Of a stretch of 64,000 nt of DNA, positions 26,500-37,585 are shown one piece after another. A model generated the notes under the pieces. It ran no database searches, was not told where the DNA came from, and saw only the letters and a program-made list of their open reading frames with translations. Made by a program: the position numbers and the translations under genes. Every line of letters starts with the position of its first letter. Within the stretch, counting starts at the first letter, position 1. This DNA comes from Mycobacterium gallinarum (lineage in GTDB: Bacteria; Actinomycetota; Actinomycetes; Mycobacteriales; Mycobacteriaceae), in contig NZ_AP022601.1 in NCBI RefSeq assembly GCF_010726765.1, positions 5,084,001-5,148,000 of the forward strand, given 5' to 3'.

Positions 26500-28489
26500 G
26501 CATCGACCACAGGTACTCGTAGATCAGCGCGGACTTGAAGGCCGTCTGCGCGTTGTCGGCCGCACCGGCGTGCCCGCCCTCGATGTTCTCGTAGTACGCC
26601 ACCGAATGCCCCAGCTGTTCCAGCGCCGCAGCCATCTTCCTGGCGTGGCCCGGGTGCACCCGGTCGTCGCGGGTCGACGTGGTGATCAACACCGGCGGGT
26701 AGCGGCGGTCCGCCGAGATGTTCTGGTACGGAGAATATTCGGAGATGAACGCCCAATCGTCGGGGTCATCCGGATCGCCGTACTCGGCCATCCACGAGGC
26801 GCCGGCGAGCAGCAGGTGGAAACGGCGCATGTCCAGCAGGGGCACGCTGCACACCAGCGCTCCGAACAGTTCGGGATACCGCGTCAGCATGACGCCCATC
26901 AAGAGGCCACCGTTGCTGCCGCCCTGGGCACCCAGCTGGTCGACGGTGGTGACGCCACGGTCCACGAGGTCGGATGCCACCGCGGCGAAGTCTTCGTACA
27001 CCAGGTGCCTGTTCTCGCGCATCGCCTGGGTGTGCCACGTCGGGCCGTACTCGCCCCCGCCGCGGATGTTCGCCAGCACATAGGTGCCGCCGCGAGCCAG
27101 CCACAGCCGGCCGAGCACCCCCGCGTAACCCGGGGTGTTGGCGACCTCGAACCCGCCGTACCCGCCGAGCAATGTCGGCCCCGGGCCGGTCGAACCACGT
27201 TGGCCGACCACGAAGTACGGGATCTTCGTGCCATCGGCCGACGCCACGAAATGCTGCGTGACTTCGATATCGGAGGCGTCGAAGAACGCGGGCGCGCTCT
27301 TGATCGTCGCCACCTCGCCACCTGCCCGTCCCCACAGCAACTGCGACGGTGTGTCGAATCCGCTTGAGTCCAGGAACATCTCGTCACCGTGCTCGTCGAT
27401 GTCCACGAGCACGGTGTTGGTGTTCGGCGGGATGCCGGAGATCTCCGAGCGCTCCCACGTGCCGGGCGTGACGAGTTCCACGTGGCTCGCCACGTCGACC
27501 AGCGTGACGAGCACCAGGTGGTCTCGCGCCCACGCGTAGTTGTCCAGGCTGGAATGCTCGTCGGGTTCGAAGACGACGGTCAGTTCCCGGGCGCCGGAAA
27601 GGAATTCGTCATAGCGAGCCGCCAGCAGTGAACCCGGCCGGTAGGTGATCGCGCCGACGGTCCACTCGGTTCGCGGCCGGATCAACAGCCACTCGCGGTG
27701 CACGGACATCGCGGAGTCGGTAGGAATCTCGATGTCGATCAACTCGTCGCCGCGAAGCTCGAAACGGTCGCGGTTGAAGAAGTCGAAAGACCGTGTGATG
27801 AACAGTCGCTCGAAGCCCGGCGTCGGGTCGTAGCCGCCGCCGACGCTCACGTCTGAAGCCGCACCCTCGAACAGCGTCTGGGCATTCTCGAGTGGCTCGC
27901 CGCGACGCCAGCGCTTGGCGATTCGGGGATAGCCGGACTCCGTCATCGAATCGGGGCCGAAATCGGTGCCCACCAGCACCGTGTCCTGGTCCTGCCATGC
28001 GACGCCGGACTTGGCTTCCGGCAGTTCGAATCCATCGGCAACGAATTGCCTTGTCGAAATATCGAATTCGCGCACCACGGTGGCGTCGGCGCCGCCCCTG
28101 GACAGCTCGATCAACGCCAGACGGTGATCGGGTTCGAGGACGTCCGCGCCGGCCCAGACCCAGTTCTCGTCCTCGGCGTCGGAGAGCGCGTCGACGTCGA
28201 GGATCACGTCCCAGTCGGGGTCGGAAGTGCGGTAGCTGTCCAGCGTGGTGCGCCGCCACACCCCGCGCGGATTGGCCGCGTCGCGCCAGAAGTTGTAGAG
28301 GTGGTCGCCGCGCCGCCGCACGTACGGGATCCGCGCCTCGGTGTCGAGGACCTCGAGCGCTTCGGCACGCATCTGCTCGAAGCGGGATCCGCCGAACTTG
28401 GCGAGGGTCGGCTCGTTGTGCGCGCGCACCCAGTTCAGCGCGTCGTCGCCGGTGATGTCTTCGAGCCACAGATAGGGGTCTTGCGCCAC
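26441..28489 (-). CDS. Prolyl oligopeptidase-family serine peptidase
   Basis: 682 residues from the GTG at 28489; an ATG at 28540 would add 17. The N-terminal beta-propeller begins DPYLWLEDITGDDALNWVRAHN. The C-terminal alpha/beta-hydrolase has the catalytic Ser in GGSNGGLLMG, the Asp in TSTRDDRVHPGH and the His in EGGHAGA. It should cut peptides after proline or act on related substrates. No signal peptide is seen, so it is probably cytosolic. Position and length fit M. tuberculosis Rv0457c (about 673 residues). Confidence 0.87.
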   Translation of the reverse strand: MAQDPYLWLEDITGDDALNWVRAHNEPTLAKFGGSRFEQMRAEALEVLDTEARIPYVRRRGDHLYNFWRDAANPRGVWRRTTLDSYRTSDPDWDVILDVDALSDAEDENWVWAGADVLEPDHRLALIELSRGGADATVVREFDISTRQFVADGFELPEAKSGVAWQDQDTVLVGTDFGPDSMTESGYPRIAKRWRRGEPLENAQTLFEGAASDVSVGGGYDPTPGFERLFITRSFDFFNRDRFELRGDELIDIEIPTDSAMSVHREWLLIRPRTEWTVGAITYRPGSLLAARYDEFLSGARELTVVFEPDEHSSLDNYAWARDHLVLVTLVDVASHVELVTPGTWERSEISGIPPNTNTVLVDIDEHGDEMFLDSSGFDTPSQLLWGRAGGEVATIKSAPAFFDASDIEVTQHFVASADGTKIPYFVVGQRGSTGPGPTLLGGYGGFEVANTPGYAGVLGRLWLARGGTYVLANIRGGGEYGPTWHTQAMRENRHLVYEDFAAVASDLVDRGVTTVDQLGAQGGSNGGLLMGVMLTRYPELFGALVCSVPLLDMRRFHLLLAGASWMAEYGDPDDPDDWAFISEYSPYQNISADRRYPPVLITTSTRDDRVHPGHARKMAAALEQLGHSVAYYENIEGGHAGAADNAQTAFKSALIYEYLWSMLSRPDDRRGTGPAPSRPAG

Positions 28490-28566
28490 AACACCATTGT
28501 GGTCACCCGGCGTAATGTGAGCCCCGTTACACCCATCCATCCGCGCTGTCAGAGAGGGAGTCGTCG

Positions 28567-30090
<1,524 letters not shown>

Positions 30091-30104
30091 TCTTGAAACT
30101 GGCG

Positions 30105-30162
30105 CGAACGTGGGTTACCCGCACGCCACATCGCGGTATTGCGTGACGGTAACCCACGTTCG
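30105..30162. repeat. Dispersed palindromic intergenic element, copy B
   Basis: Arms at 30105-30126 and 30141-30162 are inverted repeats matching at 20 of 22 positions with a 14-base loop. The left arm is identical to 13321-13342 of copy A. It lies between the aldehyde dehydrogenase and its DUF779 partner. It could act as a terminator-like hairpin or as a repetitive extragenic palindrome. Confidence 0.75.
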
Positions 30163-30176
30163 GCGGAGAGGGAATC

Positions 30177-30668
30177 GTGACTGACGCTCCGCCTCGTGCG
30201 CTGATCACCCAGGCGGCCGCGGATCTGCTTGCGCGGCTGCAGGGGCGACACGGCGCGCTCATGTTCCACCAGTCCGGCGGCTGCTGCGACGGGTCGTCGC
30301 CCATGTGCTACCCCGAGGGTGAGTTCCTCGTCGGGGATCGCGACGTCCTGCTTGGGGTGCTCGACGTCGGCGAAGGAGTTCCGGTGTGGATCTCGGGGCC
30401 GCAGTTCGAGGCGTGGAAACACACGCAGTTGGTCATCGACGTCGTCCCCGGCAGGGGAGGGGGCTTCAGCGTCGAAGCGCCGGAAGGGATGCGGTTCCTT
30501 TCCCGCGGGCGCGCGTTCAGCAGTGACGAGAACGACCTGCTGAACGCCGCCGAGCCGGTGACCGGTGCGGAGTTCGCACAGGGCAGGAGGCCACCGCGGG
30601 CCGGTACGCACATCGTCGCGGAAGCCGTCGACGCGTGCTCGATTCCCGGGCGTGCCTCAAGCGCCTAG
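30177..30668 (+). CDS. DUF779 protein, aldehyde dehydrogenase partner (Rv0459-like)
   Basis: A 163-residue protein with the DUF779 core: ALMFHQSGGCCDGSSPMC (Cys-rich loop), WISGPQFEAWKHTQLVIDVVPGRGGGFSVEAPEGMRFLSR. DUF779 proteins almost always accompany this group of aldehyde dehydrogenases, and the Cys motif may bind metal or act in redox control. It starts with GTG after an AGAGGGAA ribosome site. Confidence 0.82.
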   Translation: MTDAPPRALITQAAADLLARLQGRHGALMFHQSGGCCDGSSPMCYPEGEFLVGDRDVLLGVLDVGEGVPVWISGPQFEAWKHTQLVIDVVPGRGGGFSVEAPEGMRFLSRGRAFSSDENDLLNAAEPVTGAEFAQGRRPPRAGTHIVAEAVDACSIPGRASSA

Positions 30669-30694
30669 CGTTTTCTCGGCGTTAACCTCGAAGG

Positions 30695-30973
30695 GTGATA
30701 CCGCTGCCGCGCCCGCGGTTGCTGACCAGCGCTCTGCTGATCGGCACGGCGTTCGGGCTGCTCCTCGGTATCGGCGCAAGCCTGGTGGTGACCGCCAAAA
30801 TCCGGCCCGACGTGGTGATAGCCCTTGTCGTCGGCGTGCCCGGGGTGATCGGCATGTTGACGATTTTGTTGTCGCGCCGACGCTGGCTGACGGCGGTCGG
30901 CACCTTCGTCATCGCCATCTCCCCGGGCTGGTTCGGCGCGCTGGTGGCGATACAGACGGTGAATGGTGCTTGA
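30695..30973 (+). CDS. Small hydrophobic membrane protein (Rv0460-like)
   Basis: 92 residues with three hydrophobic helices (about 9-32, 38-58, 65-87) and short basic loops. TAACCT (30683-30688) lies 6 bases before the GTG, so a leaderless mRNA is likely. It overlaps the next gene by 11 bases. Position corresponds to Rv0460. Function unknown. Confidence 0.68.
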   Translation: MIPLPRPRLLTSALLIGTAFGLLLGIGASLVVTAKIRPDVVIALVVGVPGVIGMLTILLSRRRWLTAVGTFVIAISPGWFGALVAIQTVNGA

Positions 30974-31448
30974 CGTGGACCGCGACCTGCTGATCGAAGA
31001 CACCCAAGAGTTCACGCCGTCGTGGGATACCGGCGAATTCGACGCGCAACCCCAGCCGGTCGACGAGGCGCCGTCGGAGCCATTGCCCGTACCGGCGCCC
31101 CCGCTGGTCGTGCCGGGCAGAGACCTCTATCTCAAGCGCTGGCACTTCGTGCTGGTCGTGGCATGCGTATGGGCCGTCGCGGCGGCCGCCGCGGGATGGG
31201 GACTCTATTTCTGGTGGTACCACTCGATCGACAAGACGGCGTCGGAGTTCGTGGTGCTGGTGTTCCTGATTCTGTGCACCGTGGTCGGCCTGCTCGTCGC
31301 GATGGTGCCCAACAGGCCGATCGCGTCCGCTGTGGCCATCGCATTCACGTCGGCGCCGCTGGCGGCGACGGCCGGCGCCGCCGTGCTGCACGGTCTCTAC
31401 TTCTGCGAATGGGCCACTCGCTGTTTCGTGGGGCTGATCCCTTACTAG
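30963..31448 (+). CDS. Membrane protein (Rv0461-like)
   Basis: 161 residues. A Pro- and acid-rich cytosolic N-terminus (about 1-58) is followed by three helices (about 62-84, 93-113, 122-145) and a C-terminus with two Cys (FCEWATRCF). The start overlaps the previous gene; GTG at 30966 is an alternative. No function is recognised. Confidence 0.68.
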   Translation: MVLDVDRDLLIEDTQEFTPSWDTGEFDAQPQPVDEAPSEPLPVPAPPLVVPGRDLYLKRWHFVLVVACVWAVAAAAAGWGLYFWWYHSIDKTASEFVVLVFLILCTVVGLLVAMVPNRPIASAVAIAFTSAPLAATAGAAVLHGLYFCEWATRCFVGLIPY

Positions 31449-31458
31449 AGTTGAGCGT

Positions 31459-32853
31459 GTGACCCACTATGACGTCGTCGTTCTCGGAGCCGGCCCCGGC
31501 GGATACGTCGCTGCCATTCGCGCCGCCCAACTCGGACTGAACACCGCAGTCGTCGAACCCAAGTATTGGGGCGGGGTGTGCCTCAACGTGGGGTGCATTC
31601 CATCCAAGTCGCTGCTGCGCAACGCGGAGCTTTCCCACATCATCACCAAGGAGGCCAAGCTCTTCGGCATCAATGGTGAAGCCACCATGGACTACGGCGT
31701 GGCGTTCGACCGCAGCCGCAAGGTCGCCGACGGCCGTGTCGCCGGCGTGCACTTCCTGATGAAGAAGAACAAGATCACCGAGATCCACGGCTACGGGAAG
31801 TTCAAGGACGCCAACACACTCGAGGTCGCCCTCAACGAGGGCGGGACCGAGGCGGTCACCTTCGACAACTGCATCATCGCGACCGGCAGCAGCACCCGAT
31901 TGGTGCCCGGCACGTCGCTGTCGGAGAACGTCGTCACGTACGAGAAGCTGATCATGACGCGCGAATTGCCGTCCTCGGTCGTCATCGCCGGCGCCGGGGC
32001 GATCGGCATGGAATTCGGCTACGTGTTGAACAACTTCGGCGTCGATGTGACCATCGTCGAGTTCCTGCCGCGGGCGTTGCCGAACGAGGACGCCGAGGTG
32101 TCCAAGGAGATCGAGAAGCAGTTCAAGAAGCTCGGTGTCAAGATCCTGACAGGCACCAAGGTGGAGTCCATCGACGACGATGGCAGCCAGGTGAAAGTCA
32201 CCGTCAGCAAGGACGGCAAGTCCGAGGAGCTCAAGGCCGATAAGGTGTTGCAGGCCATCGGATTTGCGCCCAACATCGAGGGCTATGGACTCGACGTCAC
32301 CGGCGTGGAGGTCACCGATCGCAAGGCGATCGGCATCGACGACTACATGCGCACCAACGTGCCGCACATCTACGCCATCGGCGATGTCACCGGGAAGCTG
32401 ATGCTGGCCCACGTCGCCGAGGCGATGGGGGTCGTCGCGGCCGAAACCATCGCAGGCGCAGAGACTTTGGCGCTCGGTGACTACCGGATGTTGCCGCGTG
32501 CCACGTTCTGCCAGCCGCAGGTCGCCAGCTTCGGGCTCACCGAGGAGCAGGCCCGCGACGAGGGCTATGACGTCAAGGTCGCCAAGTTCCCGCTCACCGC
32601 GAACGCGAAGGCGCACGGTCTGGGTGATCCGAGTGGGTTCGTGAAGCTGATCGCCGACGCGAAGTACGGCGAGTTGCTCGGCGGTCACTTGATCGGGCAT
32701 GACGTCTCAGAATTGCTGCCAGAGCTGACCCTGGCGCAGAAGTGGGATCTGACGGTCAACGAGCTGACCCGCAACGTGCATACCCACCCGACGCTGTCGG
32801 AAGCGCTGCAGGAATGCTTCCACGGCTTGGCCGGCCACATGATCAACTTTTGA
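31459..32853 (+). CDS. lpd: Dihydrolipoamide dehydrogenase (E3)
   Basis: A 464-residue flavoprotein disulfide reductase that reoxidises lipoamide in the pyruvate, 2-oxoglutarate and branched-chain dehydrogenases and, in mycobacteria, in peroxynitrite reductase. The FAD motif [10 protein letters not shown], the redox pair [10 protein letters not shown], the NAD site [10 protein letters not shown] and the active-site His-Glu HTHPTLSE are intact. TAGAGT (31446-31451) includes the upstream stop codon and lies 7 bases before the GTG, so it may have its own leaderless promoter inside the operon. The next gene overlaps by TTGA. Confidence 0.97.
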   Translation: MTHYDVVVLGAGPGGYVAAIRAAQLGLNTAVVEPKYWGGVCLNVGCIPSKSLLRNAELSHIITKEAKLFGINGEATMDYGVAFDRSRKVADGRVAGVHFLMKKNKITEIHGYGKFKDANTLEVALNEGGTEAVTFDNCIIATGSSTRLVPGTSLSENVVTYEKLIMTRELPSSVVIAGAGAIGMEFGYVLNNFGVDVTIVEFLPRALPNEDAEVSKEIEKQFKKLGVKILTGTKVESIDDDGSQVKVTVSKDGKSEELKADKVLQAIGFAPNIEGYGLDVTGVEVTDRKAIGIDDYMRTNVPHIYAIGDVTGKLMLAHVAEAMGVVAAETIAGAETLALGDYRMLPRATFCQPQVASFGLTEEQARDEGYDVKVAKFPLTANAKAHGLGDPSGFVKLIADAKYGELLGGHLIGHDVSELLPELTLAQKWDLTVNELTRNVHTHPTLSEALQECFHGLAGHMINF

Positions 32854-33122
32854 CGGCGGCGATCTGGGTCGCCGGGATCGGCGGGTTGGTGGTCGGTCAC
32901 GTCCTGTGGCTGGCCGGGATCACGGCTGCGACGTCCACCGCGACCGTCAGCTCGTGGGTGCTGGTGGTGGCGGCCGTTTCGTTCGTCGTCGGGGGCATCG
33001 TCGGTGCGCTCGGGTGGCGCGCATACCGGCGGAAGTCGGACGTATGGGCGGCGTTCCTCTGGGGACTGCCGATCGCACCGGTACTGCTCTCGTTGGTAGT
33101 TCTCGGCGTGACGTACCTGTAG
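32850..33122 (+). CDS. Small membrane protein (Rv0463-like)
   Basis: 90 residues from a TTG that overlaps the lpd stop (TTGA). Three hydrophobic helices are evident (about 5-24, 28-50 and 62-88), with basic residues between the second and third. Position and size agree with Rv0463 (97 residues). Function unknown. Upstream extension of the frame runs inside lpd and is rejected. Confidence 0.7.
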   Translation: MTAAIWVAGIGGLVVGHVLWLAGITAATSTATVSSWVLVVAAVSFVVGGIVGALGWRAYRRKSDVWAAFLWGLPIAPVLLSLVVLGVTYL

Positions 33123-33162
33123 CTCCCTGTGTGGGGCAGCCAACGAGCGTCAGCGGGTCGGC

Positions 33163-33711
33163 TCAGTCGGGAAAGTCAAGCGGCACGTTCAACGTGTTGA
33201 TGGTCGCGGCCAACCCGTCGTACTGAGCCGCCAGCATGCAGAACTCGATGAGCTGTGGCTTCGTGAGCTGGCGGGCCAGTTCCGCCCACGTTTCGGGCGA
33301 TACCCCGCGCGTGACGACGAACTCGTCGGTGGCGGTGATGAGTGCGCGCTGTCGCTCGGTCAAGCCGTCCGCGTCGGGACCTTCGAAGATCTTGGCCTGG
33401 ATCTCGGGACCGATGCCGCGGCTGCGGGCCAGACGGCGATGCTGTTGCAGTTCGTACTCGCAGTTGCGCAGATGACCGACCCGCAGGATGACGGTCTCGG
33501 TGTCGTGCCTCGACAGCTTGCCTGCGTAGAGCAGGTAGAGGGACATCGGCAGCCAGATCGGGAACAGCACTCGGTGCTGACCGAGGACGTTGGACAGGCT
33601 GAACCGTGGTCGGCGAATGCCGTAGGCGCCGACCTTGGCGGCCACCCAGCCGAACGGTCCGAGTTCCTTGAATCCGCCGGGCGCAATGCGCGCGGGTTCT
33701 GTTGCACTCAT
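33163..33711 (-). CDS. Carboxymuconolactone decarboxylase-family protein (Rv0464c-like)
   Basis: 182 residues of AhpD/CMD type, with LSRHDTETVILRVGHLRNCEYELQQHRRLAR as the core helix pair and the TERQRALITATDEFV segment. Only one Cys (NCEYEL) is present, so the CxxC peroxidase pair of true AhpD is absent. It starts 12 bases after ramB's stop, and TAGACT (33718-33723, minus strand) is 6 bases before the ATG, suggesting a leaderless start. The function is unknown. Confidence 0.78.
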   Translation of the reverse strand: MSATEPARIAPGGFKELGPFGWVAAKVGAYGIRRPRFSLSNVLGQHRVLFPIWLPMSLYLLYAGKLSRHDTETVILRVGHLRNCEYELQQHRRLARSRGIGPEIQAKIFEGPDADGLTERQRALITATDEFVVTRGVSPETWAELARQLTKPQLIEFCMLAAQYDGLAATINTLNVPLDFPD

Positions 33712-33723
33712 CTAGCGAGTCTA

Positions 33724-35151
33724 TTAGGACTGCTTGACTAGATAGGGCGACACCGTGCTGCGGTGCTCATCGATGTCCAGTGCGCGGCCGAGCGCGGGGA
33801 AGGCCCGCTGCGGGCAGTTGTCCCGCTCGCAGACGCGGCAGCCGGCGCCGATCGGTGTCGAGTTGTCGCCCGACAGATCCAGGCCCTCCGAATAGACCAG
33901 CCGGTGCGCGTGCCGCAATTCGCAGCCGAGGCCGATCGCGAAGGTCTTGCCCGGCTGGCCGTAGCGGTGCGCACGGCGTTCGACCGTGCGGGCCACCCAC
34001 ATGTAGTTGCGCCCGTCGGGCATCTGCGCGATCTGCACGCCGATCTTGCCGGGGCTCGCGAACGTTTCGTAGACATTCCACAGCGGGCAGGTTCCACCGC
34101 TCGACGAGAAGTGAAATCCCGTGGCGGACTGCCGCTTTGACATGTTTCCCGCGCGGTCGACTCGGACGAACGACAACGGCACCCCCCGCATCGAGGGTCG
34201 TTGCAGTGTCGACAGTCGGTGCGCGATCGTCTCGAACGAGACGGCGTAGAAAGCAGACAGGCGTTCGACGTCGTAGCGGAACTTCTCGGCAACGTCGTGA
34301 AACTGCCGGTACGGCAACACTGTTGCGGCCGCGAAATAATTCGCGAGACCCAGGCGCGCAAGCACGGTCGACTCCTCGCTGGTGAAGTTACCGTCGTCGA
34401 CGAGCTTGTCGATCAGCTCGCCGAACTCCAGATACGCCAGCTCTGCGGCCATCCTGAAGACCGTCTGCCCCGACGACAGGTGGCCGCTGATCTCCAGGGT
34501 CTTGGAAACCGGGTCGTATCGGTGTAACACCGTGCCGCCCAGGTCGATTCGCTGCTTGATGTGCACACCGTGGACCCTGGTCAGCCGGTCAGCCAGCTCG
34601 CGCGTCAGCTCCGCGCGGTGCATCCGCATCCGGATGGTGAGGTCTTCGGCGGCGGTGTCGAGCTCGTGCAGGTAGTTCTGCCGCTGATAGAAGTAGTCGC
34701 GGACCTCCTCGTGCGGCATCGTGATCGCGCCAGACCCGGAGCTCAAGCCGCTGCTGTCGGAGTGCCTGTCCTCGGTTACGGCGGCCAGCTGCGCGGTGGT
34801 CAACCGGTAGCGGCGGTGCAGGTTCACCATGGCGTGCGCCAGTGCCGGATGCGAGGTGACCATGTCAGAGATCTCGGCAAGATCGACGTCGATCGCCACG
34901 TCGCGATCGAGGGTCACCTCGCGCAGCTCGGCGACCAGCCGGGTGTCGTCCTCGGAGGCGAAGAACGTCGCATCCACCCCGAACACGTCGGTGATCCGCA
35001 GCAGGACAGACACCGTCAGCGGCCGTACGTCGTGCTCGATCTGGTTGAGATAACTCGGCGAGATTCCTAGCATCTGGGCCAGTGCCGCCTGGCTGTAGCC
35101 CCGTTCTCCACGGAGTTGCCGGACCCGAGAGCCGACGAACGTTTTTGGCAC
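33724..35151 (-). CDS. ramB: RamB, regulator of acetate and glyoxylate metabolism
   Basis: 475 residues. An XRE-type helix-turn-helix sits at about 8-62 (SQAALAQMLGISPSYLNQIEHD), a middle region of the IrrE/M78 (DUF955) type includes RMAAELAYLEFGELIDKLV, and a short-chain fatty acyl regulator C-terminus carries ESVRVDRAG-like and Cys-rich GCRVCERDNCPQRAFP segments that may bind a metal or cofactor. RamB controls icl in M. tuberculosis and acetate genes in corynebacteria. The GTG start has TACGCT 7 bases upstream (35159-35164) beside a dyad with TTCGCA half-sites, which implies autoregulation. Confidence 0.94.
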   Translation of the reverse strand: MPKTFVGSRVRQLRGERGYSQAALAQMLGISPSYLNQIEHDVRPLTVSVLLRITDVFGVDATFFASEDDTRLVAELREVTLDRDVAIDVDLAEISDMVTSHPALAHAMVNLHRRYRLTTAQLAAVTEDRHSDSSGLSSGSGAITMPHEEVRDYFYQRQNYLHELDTAAEDLTIRMRMHRAELTRELADRLTRVHGVHIKQRIDLGGTVLHRYDPVSKTLEISGHLSSGQTVFRMAAELAYLEFGELIDKLVDDGNFTSEESTVLARLGLANYFAAATVLPYRQFHDVAEKFRYDVERLSAFYAVSFETIAHRLSTLQRPSMRGVPLSFVRVDRAGNMSKRQSATGFHFSSSGGTCPLWNVYETFASPGKIGVQIAQMPDGRNYMWVARTVERRAHRYGQPGKTFAIGLGCELRHAHRLVYSEGLDLSGDNSTPIGAGCRVCERDNCPQRAFPALGRALDIDEHRSTVSPYLVKQS

Positions 35152-35158
35152 GTCAACC

Positions 35159-35196
35159 AGCGTAACAACGCTGCGAAGTGTGCCTTCGCATTGTTG
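35159..35196. promoter_or_regulatory. ramB promoter and probable RamB autoregulatory operator
   Basis: A -10-like TACGCT (minus strand, 35159-35164) is 7 bases from the ramB GTG. Just upstream, arms at 35166-35178 and 35184-35196 form an inverted repeat (11 of 13 matching) whose core is TGCGAAG and CTTCGCA around TGTGC. The TTCGCA half-site recurs upstream of icl. A bound protein would cover the ramB promoter and may also affect the divergent thioesterase-like gene. Confidence 0.65.
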
Positions 35197-35228
35197 GCAG
35201 TTCCGGCGCTATGGCAGGATCGTTGGTC

Positions 35229-36041
35229 ATGGGAGGCGAGCCGACTACCGGTCTGGCGAAGGCGATGATGCCGGTGCCGGATCCGCACCCCGATGTCTTC
35301 GACATCGAGTGGCCGTTGCGTGTCGCCGACGTCGATCGCGGGGGCCGGCTCAAGTTCGACGCCGCCACCAGGCACATCCAGGACATCGGCTCAGATCAGC
35401 TGCGCGAGATGGGCTACGAGGAAACCCACCCGCTGTGGATCGTCCGTCGCACGATGGTCGATTTGATCAGGCCCATCGAGTTCAAGGACATGTTGCGCCT
35501 GCGCCGCTGGTGCTCGGGCACCTCCAACCGGTGGTGCGAGATGCGGGTCCGCGTCGACGGCCGCAAGGGCGGGCTGATCGAGTCCGAGGCGTTCTGGATC
35601 AACATCAACCAGGAGACCCAGGGCCCGGCCCGCATCTCCGACGACTTCCTCGAAGGCCTGCAGCGCACGACCGATATCAACCGTCTGCGGTGGAAGGCCT
35701 ACCTGAAGGCCGGCAGCCGCGAGGACGCCGACGAGATTCGCGACTATCCGGTGCGCGTCAGCGACATCGACATCTTCGACCATATGAACAACTCGGTGTA
35801 CTGGTCGGTGGTCGAGGACTACCTCTACAAGGTGCCCGAACTGCTCAGCGCACCCCTGCGCGTGACCATCGAGCACGACGCCCCGGTGGCTCTCGGCGAC
35901 AAGCTCGAGATCATCACCCATGTCCATCGGCCCGGTACGACGGACAAGTTCGGTCCCGAACTGGCGGATCGCACTGTTACAACGCTCACATATGCCGTCG
36001 GCGACGAGACCAAAGCCGTCGCATCGATCTTCGCGCTCTGA
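35229..36041 (+). CDS. Acyl-ACP thioesterase-like hotdog protein (Rv0466-like)
   Basis: 270 residues from the ATG at 35229 (ATG 35211 also possible). Two hotdog repeats are seen, with RVADVDRGGRLKFDAATRHIQDIG in the first and SDIDIFDHMNNSVYWSVVEDYL in the second, the HMNN segment carrying probable catalytic Asn/His. The family hydrolyses acyl-ACP or acyl-CoA. Adjacency to RamB and icl fits fatty-acid and acetate metabolism. Rv0466 of M. tuberculosis is 264 residues. Confidence 0.84.
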   Translation: MGGEPTTGLAKAMMPVPDPHPDVFDIEWPLRVADVDRGGRLKFDAATRHIQDIGSDQLREMGYEETHPLWIVRRTMVDLIRPIEFKDMLRLRRWCSGTSNRWCEMRVRVDGRKGGLIESEAFWININQETQGPARISDDFLEGLQRTTDINRLRWKAYLKAGSREDADEIRDYPVRVSDIDIFDHMNNSVYWSVVEDYLYKVPELLSAPLRVTIEHDAPVALGDKLEIITHVHRPGTTDKFGPELADRTVTTLTYAVGDETKAVASIFAL

Positions 36042-36055
36042 CGCCCTTTCCCTAA

Positions 36056-36071
36056 CAGTACGACCGTACTG
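36056..36071. promoter_or_regulatory. Perfect 16-base palindrome, candidate operator
   Basis: CAGTACGACCGTACTG has perfect 7-base arms around AC. It lies 15 bases after the thioesterase-like stop and about 228 bases before icl. The form fits a TetR-type operator. The regulator is unknown; madR lies 3.4 kb away, but no equal copy is seen beside it. Confidence 0.5.
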
Positions 36072-36128
36072 ACGTGCGCAAATCGGTTACCGGCAGGTAG
36101 CTTCTGAACCGTTTCAGGGAATAGCCAC

Positions 36129-36145
36129 CTTCGCAACCTTTGCAA
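36129..36145 (+). promoter_or_regulatory. Candidate RamB site upstream of icl
   Basis: Two direct octamers, CTTCGCAA (36129-36136) and CTTTGCAA (36138-36145), one base apart, lie about 155 bases before the icl ATG. The second resembles the TTTGCAAA core reported for RamB sites, and the first matches the ramB dyad half-site. The icl leader is long (257 bases from the previous gene) with no recognised riboswitch. Confidence 0.6.
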
Positions 36146-36298
36146 CATGGGTTGGCGCCTTGGCGAAAATTGGCAATCAAAACGAGTGGACCTGCGCGTA
36201 TGGCGTGATGCATCCTCGTAACAGCGGAACAGCCAAGTTTGTTGAGTATTAGCAAGCCGAGCCCCGCCGGCTATGCAAAGCGATTCGAAGGAGCAGCC

Positions 36299-37585
36299 AT
36301 GTCCACTGTGGGCACGCCGAAGTCACCCGAACAGATCCAGCACGATTGGGACACCAACCCGCGCTGGAAGGGCATCACCCGTACGTACACCCCGGCCGAC
36401 GTGGTCGCACTGCAGGGTTCCGTCGTCGAGGAGGCCACCCTGGCCCGCCGCGGCGCCGAGGTGCTGTGGAACCAGCTGCACGACATGGAGTTCGTCAACT
36501 CGCTCGGCGCGCTGACCGGCAACATGGCCGTCCAGCAGGTGCGTGCCGGCCTGAAGGCCATCTACCTGTCGGGTTGGCAGGTCGCCGGTGACGCGAACCT
36601 GTCCGGTCACACCTACCCGGACCAGAGCCTCTACCCGGCCAACTCGGTGCCGCAGGTGATCCGCCGCATCAACAACGCGCTGCTGCGCGCCGACGAGATC
36701 GCCAAGGTCGAGGGCGACACCTCGGTCGAGAACTGGCTCGCCCCGATCGTCGCCGACGGTGAGGCCGGCTTCGGCGGCGCGCTGAACGTCTACGAACTGC
36801 AGAAGGCGATGATCGCCGCAGGCGTCGCGGGGTCGCACTGGGAAGATCAGCTGGCGTCGGAGAAGAAGTGCGGCCACCTCGGTGGCAAGGTGCTGATCCC
36901 CACCCAGCAGCACATCCGCACGCTGACCTCGGCTCGCCTGGCTGCCGACGTCGCCGACGTGCCGACCGTCGTCATCGCGCGTACCGATGCCGAGGCCGCC
37001 ACCCTCATCACCTCCGATGTCGATGAGCGGGACCGCCCGTTCATCACCGGCGAGCGGACCAAGGAAGGCTTCTACCGCGTCCGCAACGGTCTCGAGCCGT
37101 GCATCGCCCGCGCCAAGGCCTACGCGCCGTTCTCCGACCTGATCTGGATGGAGACCGGCACCCCGGACCTCGAGCTGGCCGCGAAGTTCGCCGAGGGCGT
37201 CAAGAGCGAGTTCCCCGACCAGATGCTGGCGTACAACTGCTCGCCGTCGTTCAACTGGAAGAAGCACCTCGACGACGCGACCATCGCGAAGTTCCAGAAG
37301 GAGCTCGGCGCGATGGGCTTCAAGTTCCAGTTCATCACGCTGGCCGGCTTCCACGCCCTCAACTACTCGATGTTCGATCTGGCCTACGGCTACGCCCGCA
37401 ACCAGATGAGCGCCTACGTCGAGCTGCAGGAGCGCGAGTTCGACGCCGAGGAGCGCGGTTACACCGCCACCAAGCACCAGCGTGAGGTCGGCGCCGGTTA
37501 CTTCGACCGGATCGCCACCACCGTCGACCCGACCAGCTCGACCACCGCGCTCGCGGGCTCGACCGAAGAGGGTCAGTTCCACTGA
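36299..37585 (+). CDS. icl1: Isocitrate lyase
   Basis: 428 residues, the same length as M. tuberculosis Icl1. The enzyme splits isocitrate into glyoxylate and succinate in the glyoxylate shunt and also acts in the methylcitrate cycle. The catalytic Cys lies in KKCGHLGGK, and the metal-binding and DAEAAT segments are intact. The ATG at 36299 follows a GAAGGAG ribosome site. Transcription is likely under RamB, with two TTYGCAA sites upstream. Its stop codon lies within the first unit of a 36-base tandem repeat. Confidence 0.98.
   Translation: MSTVGTPKSPEQIQHDWDTNPRWKGITRTYTPADVVALQGSVVEEATLARRGAEVLWNQLHDMEFVNSLGALTGNMAVQQVRAGLKAIYLSGWQVAGDANLSGHTYPDQSLYPANSVPQVIRRINNALLRADEIAKVEGDTSVENWLAPIVADGEAGFGGALNVYELQKAMIAAGVAGSHWEDQLASEKKCGHLGGKVLIPTQQHIRTLTSARLAADVADVPTVVIARTDAEAATLITSDVDERDRPFITGERTKEGFYRVRNGLEPCIARAKAYAPFSDLIWMETGTPDLELAAKFAEGVKSEFPDQMLAYNCSPSFNWKKHLDDATIAKFQKELGAMGFKFQFITLAGFHALNYSMFDLAYGYARNQMSAYVELQEREFDAEERGYTATKHQREVGAGYFDRIATTVDPTSSTTALAGSTEEGQFH

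Noticed and set aside
36042..36298. Riboswitch in the long icl leader
   Set aside because: No known riboswitch consensus could be seen; only protein-site-like motifs were found.
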